A stretch of DNA of 64,000 bases from Parvibaculum sp. (GTDB lineage Bacteria > Pseudomonadota > Alphaproteobacteria > Parvibaculales > Parvibaculaceae): assembly GCA_002694985.1 (NCBI GenBank), contig NZNS01000006.1, forward strand, positions 326,605 through 390,604, given 5' to 3'. Positions within the stretch are counted from its first letter, which is position 1; each line of letters opens with the position of its first letter. Under the pieces are notes generated by a model. That model searched no databases, was not told the origin of the DNA, and worked only from the letters and a program-made list of their open reading frames with translations. Made by a program: the position numbers and the translations under genes. Of the stretch, positions 12,556 to 25,442 are shown in pieces.

Positions 12556-13566
12556 ATGACCGAAAACGAGGCGAGATTGCCGAAAAACCTGCTCGCCGGG
12601 TCCGAGAGGCTCACCTGCTGGGTGCTGACCAACGGCATGGCGGGTTTCGAGACGCAAGGGATCGGCATTGCCGAGGCGCTCGGCCTCACGCCTGAAATGA
12701 AGCGCGTCGCCCCTTCTCCGCCGTGGAAATGGATGGCGCCCTGGGGGCCCGCCCAGTCGAATGAGACGGTGGCCCCGCCCTGGCCGGACATTCTGATCGC
12801 ATCAGGCCGCCAGTCGATCCCTTATGCGCGAATGATCCGCCGAAAGTCCGGCGGAAGGACCTTCACCATTGTGCTCCAGGATCCGCGCGTCGCGCCCTCG
12901 AATTTCGATTTCGTCTGGGCCCCCGCCCATGACCGGCTCGAAGGACCGAATGTGCTCTCCACCGCCGTCTCCCCCCACCGGCTGACGCGCGCGCGCCTCG
13001 CCGAGGAGGCGGCGCTGTTCGAGCCACAGGTCGCCCGCCTGCCCCGCCCGCGTGTCGCCGTCCTCATCGGCGGCACAAATTCCGTATACAGCATGGGCGA
13101 GGATACGGCCGCCGATATCGCCCGCCAGCTCGCTGCCCTGGCCGGGAGCGGCGCCGGCCTCATGGTTACGCCCTCCCGCCGCACCGGCGCGCGCCAGACA
13201 CAAATCCTGAAGGACGCCTTGAAGGACAGCCCTGCTGTCATATGGGACGGAACCGGCCCCAATCCCTATTTCGGGTTTCTCGGGCTTGCCGATGCCATCA
13301 TCGTCACCTGCGATTCCGTCAACATGGTCGGCGAGGCCGCTTTCACCGGAAAGCCCGTTCATGTCATCGAACTCGAAGGCGGCCAGTCGCGCAAGGAGGC
13401 GAAGTTCCGCCGCTTTCTCGATGCCATCTATGCAAGCGGCGCGGCGCGCCCTTTCACCGGCCAGCTTGAAAGGTGGGAGTACGACCCATTAAATGCTACC
13501 GATGAGATCGCCGAAGCGATTGCCATGCGCTTCCTGGCGCACCGCAAGGAGCGGCAGGCACACTAA
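12556..13566 (+). CDS. ELM1/DUF1022 family protein, glycosyltransferase-like fold
   Basis: 336-residue protein of the family named after plant ELM1 (mitochondrial fission ELM1), common as single genes in alphaproteobacteria. The opening TCWVLTNGMAGFETQGIGIAEAL, the central RVAVLIGGTNSVYSM and TPSRRTGARQ, and the late DAIIVTCDSVNMVGEAA are the conserved blocks. The overall pattern resembles GT-B glycosyltransferases with an N-acetylglucosaminyl-transferase-like C-terminal half. Its bacterial function is unknown to me. A cell-envelope sugar transfer role is conjecture. It is divergent from the Lrp regulator, which may control it. Confidence 0.85.
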   Translation: MTENEARLPKNLLAGSERLTCWVLTNGMAGFETQGIGIAEALGLTPEMKRVAPSPPWKWMAPWGPAQSNETVAPPWPDILIASGRQSIPYARMIRRKSGGRTFTIVLQDPRVAPSNFDFVWAPAHDRLEGPNVLSTAVSPHRLTRARLAEEAALFEPQVARLPRPRVAVLIGGTNSVYSMGEDTAADIARQLAALAGSGAGLMVTPSRRTGARQTQILKDALKDSPAVIWDGTGPNPYFGFLGLADAIIVTCDSVNMVGEAAFTGKPVHVIELEGGQSRKEAKFRRFLDAIYASGAARPFTGQLERWEYDPLNATDEIAEAIAMRFLAHRKERQAH

Positions 13567-13742
13567 AGGGCGCAAGCGGAAAAGGGTTAATCGGGTGCGG
13601 CAATTGGATGCCGCGACATTTGGGATCGTTGCGCGACCTGGCCCGTCATTCGCAAGATCACCGCATGGAAGTTCCCGGGAAGGCAACGGACCGGTAAACC
13701 GGGCCGGACGAAAAGCCGAACGACAAAAAGGTAAAGGGCATC

Positions 13743-14396
13743 ATGAGCCTGATCGACATCGAAGCATTGCGCGCCACCCCGCGAAAGACGGACCCTTACG
13801 AATATCTCGTGGTTCCCGCCTTCGTGACAGGCAAGGCGCTCGACAGCGTGATCGCCGACTTTCCCGACATCGAGACGACAGGCTCCATTCCGCCCAGCGA
13901 GCTCGATATCTATGGCAGTTTCGAGCAACTGCTTCAGGAAATGAACGGCTCCGAGTTCCGCAAGGCGATTGAGGAGAAATTCGAGGTCGACCTCACAAGC
14001 CGCCCGACGATGTTCACCATCCGCGGTCATTGCGCGCGCAACAACGGCAAGATCCACACCGACACGGAATCGAAAATCATCACTGTTCTGCTCTATCTCA
14101 ATCAGGAATGGGAAGCAGACGGCGGGCGGTTGCGCGTCCTGCGCTCGGGTACAGACCTCAACGACGTGGCGGAAGAAGTATCGCCCAATGGCGGCACTCT
14201 TCTCGTCTTCAAGCGCTCCGATAATTCATGGCATGGCCACGAACCTTTCGAAGGCCAGCGCCGCGCCATCCAGATGAACTGGGTACGCGACGTGGATGTC
14301 GTCGCGCATGAACAGCGCCGCCATCGCATCACCTCGACGCTCAAGCGTCTCAACCCGTTCGCTTCACGTACGCGCGAAACGTCCGGCGCCTACTGA
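13743..14396 (+). CDS. 2-oxoglutarate/Fe(II)-dependent oxygenase
   Basis: 217-residue protein with a prolyl-4-hydroxylase-type double-stranded beta-helix. The iron triad is visible as His105-x-Asp107 (KIHTDTES) and a distal His at 164 or 166 (SWHGHEPF), followed by Arg173/174 for 2-oxoglutarate. The C-terminal 30 residues are basic. The substrate is unknown. It lies 22 bases before the 659-residue orphan gene in the same direction, so the two are probably one operon. The 175 bases upstream hold no gene. Confidence 0.85.
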   Translation: MSLIDIEALRATPRKTDPYEYLVVPAFVTGKALDSVIADFPDIETTGSIPPSELDIYGSFEQLLQEMNGSEFRKAIEEKFEVDLTSRPTMFTIRGHCARNNGKIHTDTESKIITVLLYLNQEWEADGGRLRVLRSGTDLNDVAEEVSPNGGTLLVFKRSDNSWHGHEPFEGQRRAIQMNWVRDVDVVAHEQRRHRITSTLKRLNPFASRTRETSGAY

Positions 14397-14418
14397 TACG
14401 CGGATCGAGGAATATTCA

Positions 14419-16398
14419 ATGACCCTGCAGATCGAAACCTTCAAGAACGCCGACCTCTCGCATGGCTGGCGGCCCGGCAACAATGCGGGCGGCGCAACGC
14501 TCTTCAAGGCGCTCGGCCATCCGCTGAGCGCACCGAAGGGACAGGCCCTGATCGCCGGTCTCGTCAAGGCGGGCCCCGTCGCGATCTACGACCCCTCTGG
14601 CACCATCGGCAACTTCCACGCCTATTACGATCTCGGCCGTCTCGATGTTGCGGGCTATTACGTCCAGCGCATCGAGGATCTTGGATCGGCCTTCCTCGGT
14701 CACGAGGCAAGGCTCGTCAGCGAAATGCGCAACTCGAACGCAAAGGCCGTTCTTGTCCTCGCCTTCGATGCACAGAAGACGCTGCCCTCCATCCAGCATG
14801 TCTTTCCCGAGGGCGCCCATGTCGCAACGCTGGACGACATGCGCCTGCCCGATGACATGCTCACCAACAAGTCGAACTATCTCGACCCGATGAACTTCGC
14901 GACCAACTTTGCGCTCATGCGCGAGAAAAAAGGCGCGAACGGGCATGACGGAATCCACACCCGCGTCGCCAGCGCGAACTACTGGGGCCTGCATGGTGCG
15001 GAAAACCCGGAGCTATGGCTCTGCCTCTTCGACGAAAAGGGAAACCAGCTCGCCGAGTGGCGCGAGACGCTGCCCACCGCTGGCGCCCCCTTTACGCTCG
15101 ACAGCGCGGAAATACGAGAGCGTTTCGGCCTCGACGATTTCACAGGCTCGCTCTTCATCCATGCCGTGCGCATCAAGGGCCACGATGTCGTGAAATACGC
15201 GCTCGACATGTATGGCGAAAACGGCCTCGCCCTTTCATGCAGCCATGACGCGAATGCCTGGCCCGCCGACTATTATGCGGGTATGCCGGCCGCCGAAGGC
15301 GATGAGCGCGTGACGCTCTTCGTACAGAACTCCCACCCCATGCCCATTCCGCCGCGCACTGTCGGCCTGAATGTCATGGGCGGCCAGGATGTTTCCTGGT
15401 ACGAGGACGAAATTCCGCCCTTCGGCACGCGCGGCATTCCGGTCGAAAGCCTGTTGCCCGATGCGAAATGGCCGGACCAGATCGAAATCGTCGCGGGACG
15501 CTATTTCGTGCGTCCGCGCTACGAGGTGACGCGCGGTTCCGGCCAGCGCCGTCTCGCCCACGCCAATGTCGAGCGCACGGATCTGAAGCCGAACCCGGAG
15601 ATCGAAAATCTCGGCAAGCATATGGGTAAGGGCTACATCATGCCGCTGCCCGTCCTGCCCCGCGACAAGTTCGAAACCGTGATGCTGCCGACACCGATGG
15701 CGCGCGACGAACACGAAATGCCGCTCCGCGCCGAAATGATCGATGCAAATGGCACCACCGTCGCCACGAAATATCTCGGCCGCATCCCGCGCCGCGAAAG
15801 CGTTGCCGTCGATATCGAGGCATGGATGACGGAAGAGGCGCTGAAGCTTCCCTCCGGCTACGGCCATGTCGAGTTTCTCTATGACTTCCGCGATGGCGGC
15901 GAGGCAAATGGCTGGCTGCACGCGCTTGGGCGCTTCGAGCAGAAGTCGAGCGGCCACCGCGCGGAAACGATCTTCGGCGCCCATATCTACAACACCGCCG
16001 TGATCTACAAGGACGAACCGCAGAGCTACACCAACAAGCCGCCAGGGCTCACCACGCGTCTTTTCCTGCGCATTGCGGGACCGGCACTGGAAGATGGCGC
16101 GCTCGACACGCTTTGCCACCTGATCTATCCGGCCTCGACCGACTGGCACCCGAAAAGCTCGACGCTCCTCATCCTGCATGATGCGGAGGGCAAGCCCGTC
16201 GCGGAGGAGAAAATCGAGATTGCCTGTGGCGGCTCGTTCCACTGGCGCTTGTCGGAAGTCTTCTCCCGCGAGGACCGTGAGAAAATGGGCGGCACAGGCT
16301 ATGTCATCATCCGCGACACGACCTGCCGCCTCTTCGGCTTCCACGGTCTCGTGAACGGCGACAAGAGCTTCTGCCTCGATCACATGTTCGGCTTCTGA
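14419..16398 (+). CDS. Unrecognised 659-residue conserved-looking protein
   Basis: I do not recognise this gene. The protein is soluble in appearance, with no signal peptide or membrane segment, and is rich in Trp, Tyr and His. The codon use is typical of the genome, so it is a real gene. GAGGAA (14406-14411) lies seven bases before the ATG at 14419, and the longer upstream frame overlaps the oxygenase and is rejected. The C-terminal third (FHWRLSEVFSREDREKMGG and RLFGFHGLVNGDKSFCLDHM) reads like beta-sandwich repeats. It follows the 2OG oxygenase closely, which suggests a joint pathway, but no function can be assigned. Confidence 0.85.
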   Translation: MTLQIETFKNADLSHGWRPGNNAGGATLFKALGHPLSAPKGQALIAGLVKAGPVAIYDPSGTIGNFHAYYDLGRLDVAGYYVQRIEDLGSAFLGHEARLVSEMRNSNAKAVLVLAFDAQKTLPSIQHVFPEGAHVATLDDMRLPDDMLTNKSNYLDPMNFATNFALMREKKGANGHDGIHTRVASANYWGLHGAENPELWLCLFDEKGNQLAEWRETLPTAGAPFTLDSAEIRERFGLDDFTGSLFIHAVRIKGHDVVKYALDMYGENGLALSCSHDANAWPADYYAGMPAAEGDERVTLFVQNSHPMPIPPRTVGLNVMGGQDVSWYEDEIPPFGTRGIPVESLLPDAKWPDQIEIVAGRYFVRPRYEVTRGSGQRRLAHANVERTDLKPNPEIENLGKHMGKGYIMPLPVLPRDKFETVMLPTPMARDEHEMPLRAEMIDANGTTVATKYLGRIPRRESVAVDIEAWMTEEALKLPSGYGHVEFLYDFRDGGEANGWLHALGRFEQKSSGHRAETIFGAHIYNTAVIYKDEPQSYTNKPPGLTTRLFLRIAGPALEDGALDTLCHLIYPASTDWHPKSSTLLILHDAEGKPVAEEKIEIACGGSFHWRLSEVFSREDREKMGGTGYVIIRDTTCRLFGFHGLVNGDKSFCLDHMFGF

Positions 16399-16612
16399 CG
16401 CTCCATGTAGTCATGGCGCGGCGCACGAAATCGCGGTTTACCCTCCCGGCCGGAGCGAATAGAAGCCGGGAGCGAGCGATTACGATGATTCCCCGCTTCC
16501 GCCTTGCCGCGATGCATGGGCAACCCCATCTTGAGGGGTGCGGAAGAGCCGGTTTGCCGGGAAAAATTCCCCTGACATCATGTCGCACCGCAGCAAAATC
16601 CCTTGAATATAT
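16399..16612. other. Intergenic region upstream of the peroxiredoxin
   Basis: About 210 bases without a gene. Two hairpins are visible: CTCCCGGC/GCCGGGAG (16443-16450 with 16465-16472) and ACCCC/GGGGT near 16514-16530. Neither is followed by a T run, so I do not call a terminator. Confidence 0.45.
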
Positions 16613-16629
16613 TTTAGAATGCGTCTAAA
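16613..16629 (+). promoter_or_regulatory. Irr-type iron box (ICE) in the peroxiredoxin promoter
   Basis: TTTAGAATGCGTCTAAA differs at one base from the iron control element TTTAGAA-N3-TTCTAAA bound by Irr in Hyphomicrobiales. A -35-like TTGAAT lies at 16603-16608, and the box covers the -10 region (TCTAAA or the following TAAATA). Binding here would repress the peroxiredoxin in low iron. The assignment to Irr is by motif only. Confidence 0.6.
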
Positions 16630-16689
16630 TAACGAGAAAGCCCGGCCCCGTCCCGGGCTCCTCATTCAAGTTTCAAAGGAGTTTCCCGT

Positions 16690-17295
<606 letters not shown>

Positions 17296-17304
17296 GCCTG
17301 ACTT

Positions 17305-17333
17305 TTGGCGGGGCCTGTCCGAACCTGTATAGT
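17305..17333 (+). promoter_or_regulatory. trxB promoter
   Basis: TTGGCG (17305-17310), exactly 17 bases, then TATAGT (17328-17333), a five-of-six -10. It begins ten bases after the peroxiredoxin stop and 77 bases precede the trxB start. Confidence 0.6.
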
Positions 17334-17409
17334 CCCTATGCAGATCGGCGGGCCCCGCTCATCCGCCCCTCACCCTGCCGGCCTCACGGCTCAAGCGCAC
17401 GGAAGCATC

Positions 17410-18414
17410 ATGTCCGACACAAAACACGCGAAAGTCCTCATCATTGGCGCCGGTGCCGCCGGCTACACCGCAGCGATCTATGCCGCGCGCGCCATGCTGG
17501 AGCCGGTGCTCATTCAGGGCATCCAGCCGGGCGGCCAGCTCACCATCACCACCGAAGTCGAGAACTATCCGGGCTTCGCCGAGGCCATTCAGGGCCCCTG
17601 GCTCATGGAGCAGATGGGCGAACAGGCCCGCGCAATGGGAACGGAAATGATCGCCGATACGATCGTCTCCGCCGACCTGAAGAAGTACCCCTTCGAACTG
17701 AAGGGCGACAGCGGCACGCTCTACACCTGCGACGCCCTCATTATCGCGACCGGTGCACAGGCAAAGTGGCTCGGCATCCCCTCTGAAGAAAAGTTCCAGG
17801 GCTTCGGCGTCTCGGCCTGCGCGACCTGCGACGGTTTCTTCTATCGCGGCAAGGAAGTGCTGGTCGTCGGCGGCGGCAACTCCGCTGTCGAGGAAGCCCT
17901 CTTCCTGACGAACTTCGCAAGCAAGGTCACCGTGATCCATCGCCGCGATACGTTCCGCGCCGAAAAGGTCATGCAGGAGCGCCTCTTCAAGAACCCCAAG
18001 ATCGAGGTGGTCTGGGATTCGGCCATCGAGGAGATTGTCGGTACCGAAAACCCGCCCGGCGTCACCGGCGCGCGCGTGAAGAACGTGAAGACCGGCGAGA
18101 TCACCGAGATCAAGGCTGACGGCGTCTTCATGGCGATCGGTCACTCCCCCGCCACCGAGCTTTTCAAGGATCAACTCGAGACGAAGGCAGGCGGCTATCT
18201 CGTCACCGCGCCGGACTCGACGGCAACCAGCATCCCCGGCGTCTTTGCCGCAGGCGACGTGACCGACGACGTTTACCGTCAGGCCGTCACGGCAGCGGGC
18301 ATGGGCTGCATGGCCGCGCTCGAAACCGAGCGCTGGCTCGCCGGTCGGGAAGCTGAGAAGGCGGGGCAAGGCCCCGACCCGCTCGAACGCGCGAAGCAGG
18401 CCGAAACCGCCTGA
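17410..18414 (+). CDS. trxB: Thioredoxin reductase (NADPH)
   Basis: 334-residue FAD enzyme that transfers electrons from NADPH to thioredoxin. The N-terminal FAD site is IIGAGAAGYTAAIYAAR, the redox disulfide is Cys137-Ala-Thr-Cys140, the NADPH site is VVGGGNSAVEEALFL, and the second FAD motif is GVFAAGDVTD. The C-terminus has a short charged extension. The ATG at 17410 places the FAD motif seven residues in, as expected; the longer upstream frame runs into the promoter. Its 3' end almost touches the convergent HAD gene, with one base between. Confidence 0.97.
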   Translation: MSDTKHAKVLIIGAGAAGYTAAIYAARAMLEPVLIQGIQPGGQLTITTEVENYPGFAEAIQGPWLMEQMGEQARAMGTEMIADTIVSADLKKYPFELKGDSGTLYTCDALIIATGAQAKWLGIPSEEKFQGFGVSACATCDGFFYRGKEVLVVGGGNSAVEEALFLTNFASKVTVIHRRDTFRAEKVMQERLFKNPKIEVVWDSAIEEIVGTENPPGVTGARVKNVKTGEITEIKADGVFMAIGHSPATELFKDQLETKAGGYLVTAPDSTATSIPGVFAAGDVTDDVYRQAVTAAGMGCMAALETERWLAGREAEKAGQGPDPLERAKQAETA

Positions 18415-18415
18415 G

Positions 18416-19084
18416 CTATCGGAAAGAAAAAAGGTCGAGCAAGGCGCTCATGTCGGAAATGACATGGGCGCCTTCTCTTTTAAGCGCTGCCGCGTCGGTC
18501 ATGGGATCGCCTGCATAGCCGATAACGGACATCCCCGCCGCAACGCCCGCCTGCACACCAGGCACGCTATCCTCGATCACGAGGCAGTTCTCCGGCGCAT
18601 GGCCCATGCGCACCGCCGCATGGAGAAAGAGATCCGGCGCGGGCTTGCCTTGCGCCACTTCCTCCGCACTGAAGAGAACATCCTCCACAAGTGGCAAGAG
18701 CCCCGTCGCCCCCAGCGTGAAGCGCATCTTCTCGAACCTGCCCGACGATGCCACGCAGTAGGGCTTCTCCCGCGCGGCAAGCTCCTGAAGCAGCGCTTGC
18801 GCGCCCGCAACCGGCTCGATGCCTTGCGCAAAGGCTTTCAGCGTCTCGTCGCGAATACGCGCAGGCCAGTCGCTGCCAAGCGGGCGGCCGAGCGCGTCCT
18901 CAACATGCGCCTGCACGGCCTGCATGGTCCGCCCGACAAAGAGGCGGCGGCATTCCTCATAGGAAATCTCGAAGCCGCATTCGCCCAGAAAGCGCGCAAG
19001 CGCACGGTTCGCCACCGGCTCGGTGTCGACCAGCACGCCGTCGCAATCGAAAATCACAAGGGAGGGAGAAAAGGAAAACGCCAT
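18416..19084 (-). CDS. HAD-superfamily hydrolase, phosphoglucomutase/phosphatase-like
   Basis: 222-residue haloacid dehalogenase-type protein with a helical cap of the beta-phosphoglucomutase/phosphoglycolate phosphatase kind. Motif I is FDCDGVLVDTE (Asp13, Asp15), motif II is CVASSGR, the conserved Lys is in QGKPAPD, and motif IV is VIEDSVPGVQAG. Substrate cannot be predicted beyond a small phosphorylated sugar or acid. The start codon lies in an inverted repeat (CCATGA/TCATGG, 19081-19109). It lies downstream of dps on the same strand with a 72-base gap and may be read through from it. Confidence 0.9.
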   Translation of the reverse strand: MAFSFSPSLVIFDCDGVLVDTEPVANRALARFLGECGFEISYEECRRLFVGRTMQAVQAHVEDALGRPLGSDWPARIRDETLKAFAQGIEPVAGAQALLQELAAREKPYCVASSGRFEKMRFTLGATGLLPLVEDVLFSAEEVAQGKPAPDLFLHAAVRMGHAPENCLVIEDSVPGVQAGVAAGMSVIGYAGDPMTDAAALKREGAHVISDMSALLDLFSFR

Positions 19085-19156
19085 GACCGGATTATATCCG
19101 CGATCATGGCGCTTTCGATATCAAATATGATGACCGGCGGTTACGCCGGCCGCCAC

Positions 19157-19624
19157 TCACTCGACGGTGCTGCGAAGCATCCAGGCGGTCTTTTCGCTGG
19201 CCTGCATACGCTGGACCATGAGGTCGGCGGTCACTTCGTCGCCCGCCTCACTCGCGGAAGAGAAGAGGTTGCGCGCGGTCTTCACGACCTGCTCATGCCC
19301 CTTCACGAGGTTCTTCACCATCTGCTCGGAACTGGGAACGCTGTTGTCCTCCTGGATCGAGGAGAGCTTGCTGAATTCCGCATAGGTACCCGGCGCGTAT
19401 TCGCCCAGCGCGCGGATGCGCTCCGCGATTTCGTCGGTCGCGGCCCAGAGTTCCTGATACTGTTCCTCGAACATGAGGTGGAGCGAGCGGAATTGCGGAC
19501 CCGTCACATTCCAGTGGTAATGATGCGTCTTCAGGTACAGCGTGTAGGTGTCCGCCAGAACACGCGCGAGCCCTTCGGCAATTTCATTCCTGTCATTCGC
19601 AGCGATGCCTGTATCGACTTTCAC
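19157..19624 (-). CDS. dps: Dps family DNA-binding ferritin-like protein
   Basis: 155-residue mini-ferritin that oxidises and stores iron with peroxide and shields DNA. The ferroxidase segment KTHHYHWNVTGPQFRSLH, followed by EQYQELWAATDEIAERIRALG, is diagnostic. I chose the GTG at 19624 because AGGAGG lies six bases before it and the protein then has the family length; a 180-residue frame starting further up would run through the regulatory region. An Irr-type box covers the promoter and a second inverted repeat lies in the leader, so iron control is likely. Confidence 0.95.
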   Translation of the reverse strand: MKVDTGIAANDRNEIAEGLARVLADTYTLYLKTHHYHWNVTGPQFRSLHLMFEEQYQELWAATDEIAERIRALGEYAPGTYAEFSKLSSIQEDNSVPSSEQMVKNLVKGHEQVVKTARNLFSSASEAGDEVTADLMVQRMQASEKTAWMLRSTVE

Positions 19625-19665
19625 TTCACACCTCCTTGGTTTCGGCTTGGCTTCGGCCGGCTTAG

Positions 19666-19681
19666 GAACTAAACATAGTTC
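19666..19681. promoter_or_regulatory. Perfect inverted repeat in the dps leader
   Basis: GAACTA-AACA-TAGTTC, a perfect six-base repeat with a four-base gap. It lies just downstream of the predicted dps transcription start and upstream of the ribosome site. It could be a second operator, for example for a peroxide or iron regulator. I cannot assign the protein. Confidence 0.45.
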
Positions 19682-19704
19682 TTTATCAGTGGAATACAAG
19701 GAAC

Positions 19705-19733
19705 ATTAGAATAACTCTAAATAATTTCCTCAA
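19705..19733 (-). promoter_or_regulatory. dps promoter overlapped by an Irr-type iron box
   Basis: On the minus strand, TTGAGG (19733-19728), 17 bases, then TCTAAT (19710-19705), a good sigma-70 pair. The 17-base sequence 19705-19721 reads ATTAGAATAACTCTAAA on the plus strand, two mismatches from the iron control element TTTAGAA-N3-TTCTAAA, and covers the -10. Irr-type repression when iron is low would fit an iron-storage gene. Confidence 0.6.
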
Positions 19734-19811
19734 TCTTCCGAACGCCCGCTTATCGTGGGCCTTCACCTGTCCTAAACTGGGATCACGCCCTCATCGACTG
19801 TGGAGACGCTC

Positions 19812-20624
19812 ATGGATTCGCCGATCAGGTTTCTCGACCGCAAACCCATTGAACTCAATCGTCGCCAGCTCGTGAAGGGGCTGGCTGCGGGGTATATCGT
19901 CGCGCTCGGGGGCTGCGTTCAGAACCCCGCCCTGGGACGGCAGCAATTGCTGCTTGTCTCGGATGCACAGATTACCCAGCTCTCCGCCTCCGCATGGGAT
20001 CAACTCCGCAAGGAGCAAAAGGTTTCAAGTAACACCAGCCTGAAGAGGCGGCTGCAAAAGGTCGGCCCGCCTCTCGTCCAGGCCGCCGGTCTTCAGGGCC
20101 AGTCATGGGAATACACCGTCTTCCAGGGCGACGAAGCCAACGCCTTCGTGCTGCCGGGCGGCAAGGTCGGTTTCTACGAAGGCATCTTCAAACGGATGGA
20201 AAACGACGACCAGCTTGCAACCGTGCTCGGCCACGAAATCGGCCATGTCGCCGCCCACCATTCCGCCGAACGCTACAGCCAGCAGATGGCTACGGGTTTC
20301 GGCATGCAGGCCGCACAGGTCGCTCTCCAGGCGGGCGATGTCAGCGGCGCCGGCACGATTGCTGCCATTCTCGGCGCGGGCGTGCAGTTCGGTGTCCTCC
20401 TCCCCTACTCGCGGACGCATGAGCTGGAAGCCGACCGCCTCGGCGTCACCTATATGCACAAGGCAGGCTTCGATCCGCGCCAGTCGCTCCGCTTCTGGCA
20501 GAACATGACGGCGCAGCGCGGTAGCAAGGCCCCGCCGCCGGAATTCATGTCGACCCACCCCTCCGACAGCACGCGCATCGCCGCCCTCACGCAACAGCTC
20601 CGGAAAATGGGCTATCAGGTCTGA
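19812..20624 (+). CDS. M48-family metalloprotease, probable Tat-exported lipoprotein
   Basis: 270-residue zinc protease. The site is His141-Glu-x-x-His145 (GHEIGHVAAHH), with Glu204 in HELEADRL as third ligand. The N-terminus has a twin-arginine-like NRRQLVKG at 16-23, a hydrophobic stretch and a lipobox ending at Cys35 (ALGGC), so it is likely exported and anchored to a membrane. Related periplasmic M48 proteases act in outer-membrane quality control; that role here is inference. GGAG lies six bases before the ATG at 19812, so the GTG four codons earlier is less likely. A strong terminator follows. Confidence 0.9.
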   Translation: MDSPIRFLDRKPIELNRRQLVKGLAAGYIVALGGCVQNPALGRQQLLLVSDAQITQLSASAWDQLRKEQKVSSNTSLKRRLQKVGPPLVQAAGLQGQSWEYTVFQGDEANAFVLPGGKVGFYEGIFKRMENDDQLATVLGHEIGHVAAHHSAERYSQQMATGFGMQAAQVALQAGDVSGAGTIAAILGAGVQFGVLLPYSRTHELEADRLGVTYMHKAGFDPRQSLRFWQNMTAQRGSKAPPPEFMSTHPSDSTRIAALTQQLRKMGYQV

Positions 20625-20642
20625 CACCCGCCAATCCCAACG

Positions 20643-20672
20643 AAAAAGGGCCCCGCTTGCGGGGCCCTTTTC
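20643..20672. terminator. Bidirectional terminator between the M48 protease and aspC
   Basis: GGGCCCCG (20648-20655) pairs with CGGGGCCC (20660-20667), flanked by AAAA on the left and TTTT on the right, so it works in both directions for the two convergent genes. Confidence 0.9.
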
Positions 20673-20691
20673 ATATCCGGTTGAGTGTTGC

Positions 20692-24641
<3,950 letters not shown>

Positions 24642-24663
<22 letters not shown>

Positions 24664-25259
24664 GTGCGCATTTCAAGGGAAAGGCGGTGGCCCTCTGCTG
24701 GGCCGCCGCCATTTTTGCCTGCCTCGGCTTCGGTTTCTGGCAGCTCGGCCAGGGTGTCTACATCAAGGCCAAGGCCGAAGTTGCACAGCTTCTGCTCGAC
24801 CGCGCTTGGCAACGGACCATCGCGGACGGAAAGCCGCACAAGGCCTGGCCCTGGGCGGACACATGGCCCGTCGCCAAACTTGAGATTCCCTCGCAGGGCA
24901 TGAGCCAGATCGTCCTTGCAGGGACGAGCGGCGAAGCCCTCGCCTTTGGGCCAGGCCATCTTTTCGGTTCGCCCGATCCTGGCAAGCCCGGCACTTCCGT
25001 GATTGCAGGTCATCGCGACACCCACTTCACTTTTTTGCGATCTCTGAAAAATGACGATGCCGTCATTATTACGACGGGCGACGGCGTATCGCACCGCTTC
25101 ATCGTGCGTGACAGACGCGTCGTGAATCACGACGACTCACACATCGATCCGCATGCAGGCTTCGGAATTGCCCTTGTTACCTGCTTTCCTTTCGATGCAC
25201 GCGAAAGCGGGCCGTTGCGGTATGTGGTGATTGCGGATGCCTCTCCAGATGCGGGCTGA
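24642..25259 (+). CDS. Class GN-type sortase
   Basis: 205-residue membrane-anchored transpeptidase. One N-terminal membrane helix (about 14-36) is followed by the sortase barrel with His124 (VIAGHRDTHF), Cys181 (IALVTCFPF) and the expected Arg193 (GPLRYVV). It cuts the LPQT signal of the preceding gene's product and joins it to an envelope acceptor; in Gram-negative bacteria that acceptor is not known to me. The ATG at 24642 lies inside the substrate gene. GTG at 24660, overlapping the stop as GTGA, is an alternative start. The tight overlap argues for strict co-expression. Confidence 0.92.
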
Positions 25260-25333
25260 AACCGGAAAGGAAATGATCCGCCGTTAGTTCGCATGCGTAT
25301 CTGTAAAAAAAGCCGGTTATACGACGCAAACCA

Positions 25334-25402
25334 AGACGGTCGTTTTCCGAATTCTCCTTGACCGTCTGCATCTATTTCGACGTATTGGGTAATATTGGGT
25401 AA
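25334..25402 (+). promoter_or_regulatory. Operator-like repeats upstream of the TetR pair
   Basis: AGACGGTC (25334-25341) and GACCGTCT (25360-25367) form a perfect repeat with an 18-base gap. A -35-like TTGACC (25358-25363) overlaps its right arm. Next comes an exact tandem copy of TATTGGGTAA (25383-25392 and 25393-25402). The region is AT-rich compared with its surroundings. It is a plausible autoregulatory site for the TetR proteins that follow. Confidence 0.45.
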
Positions 25403-25442
25403 AACAGAGACTCTTAGCGATCGATGGGGAGGCAGCCTGAAC

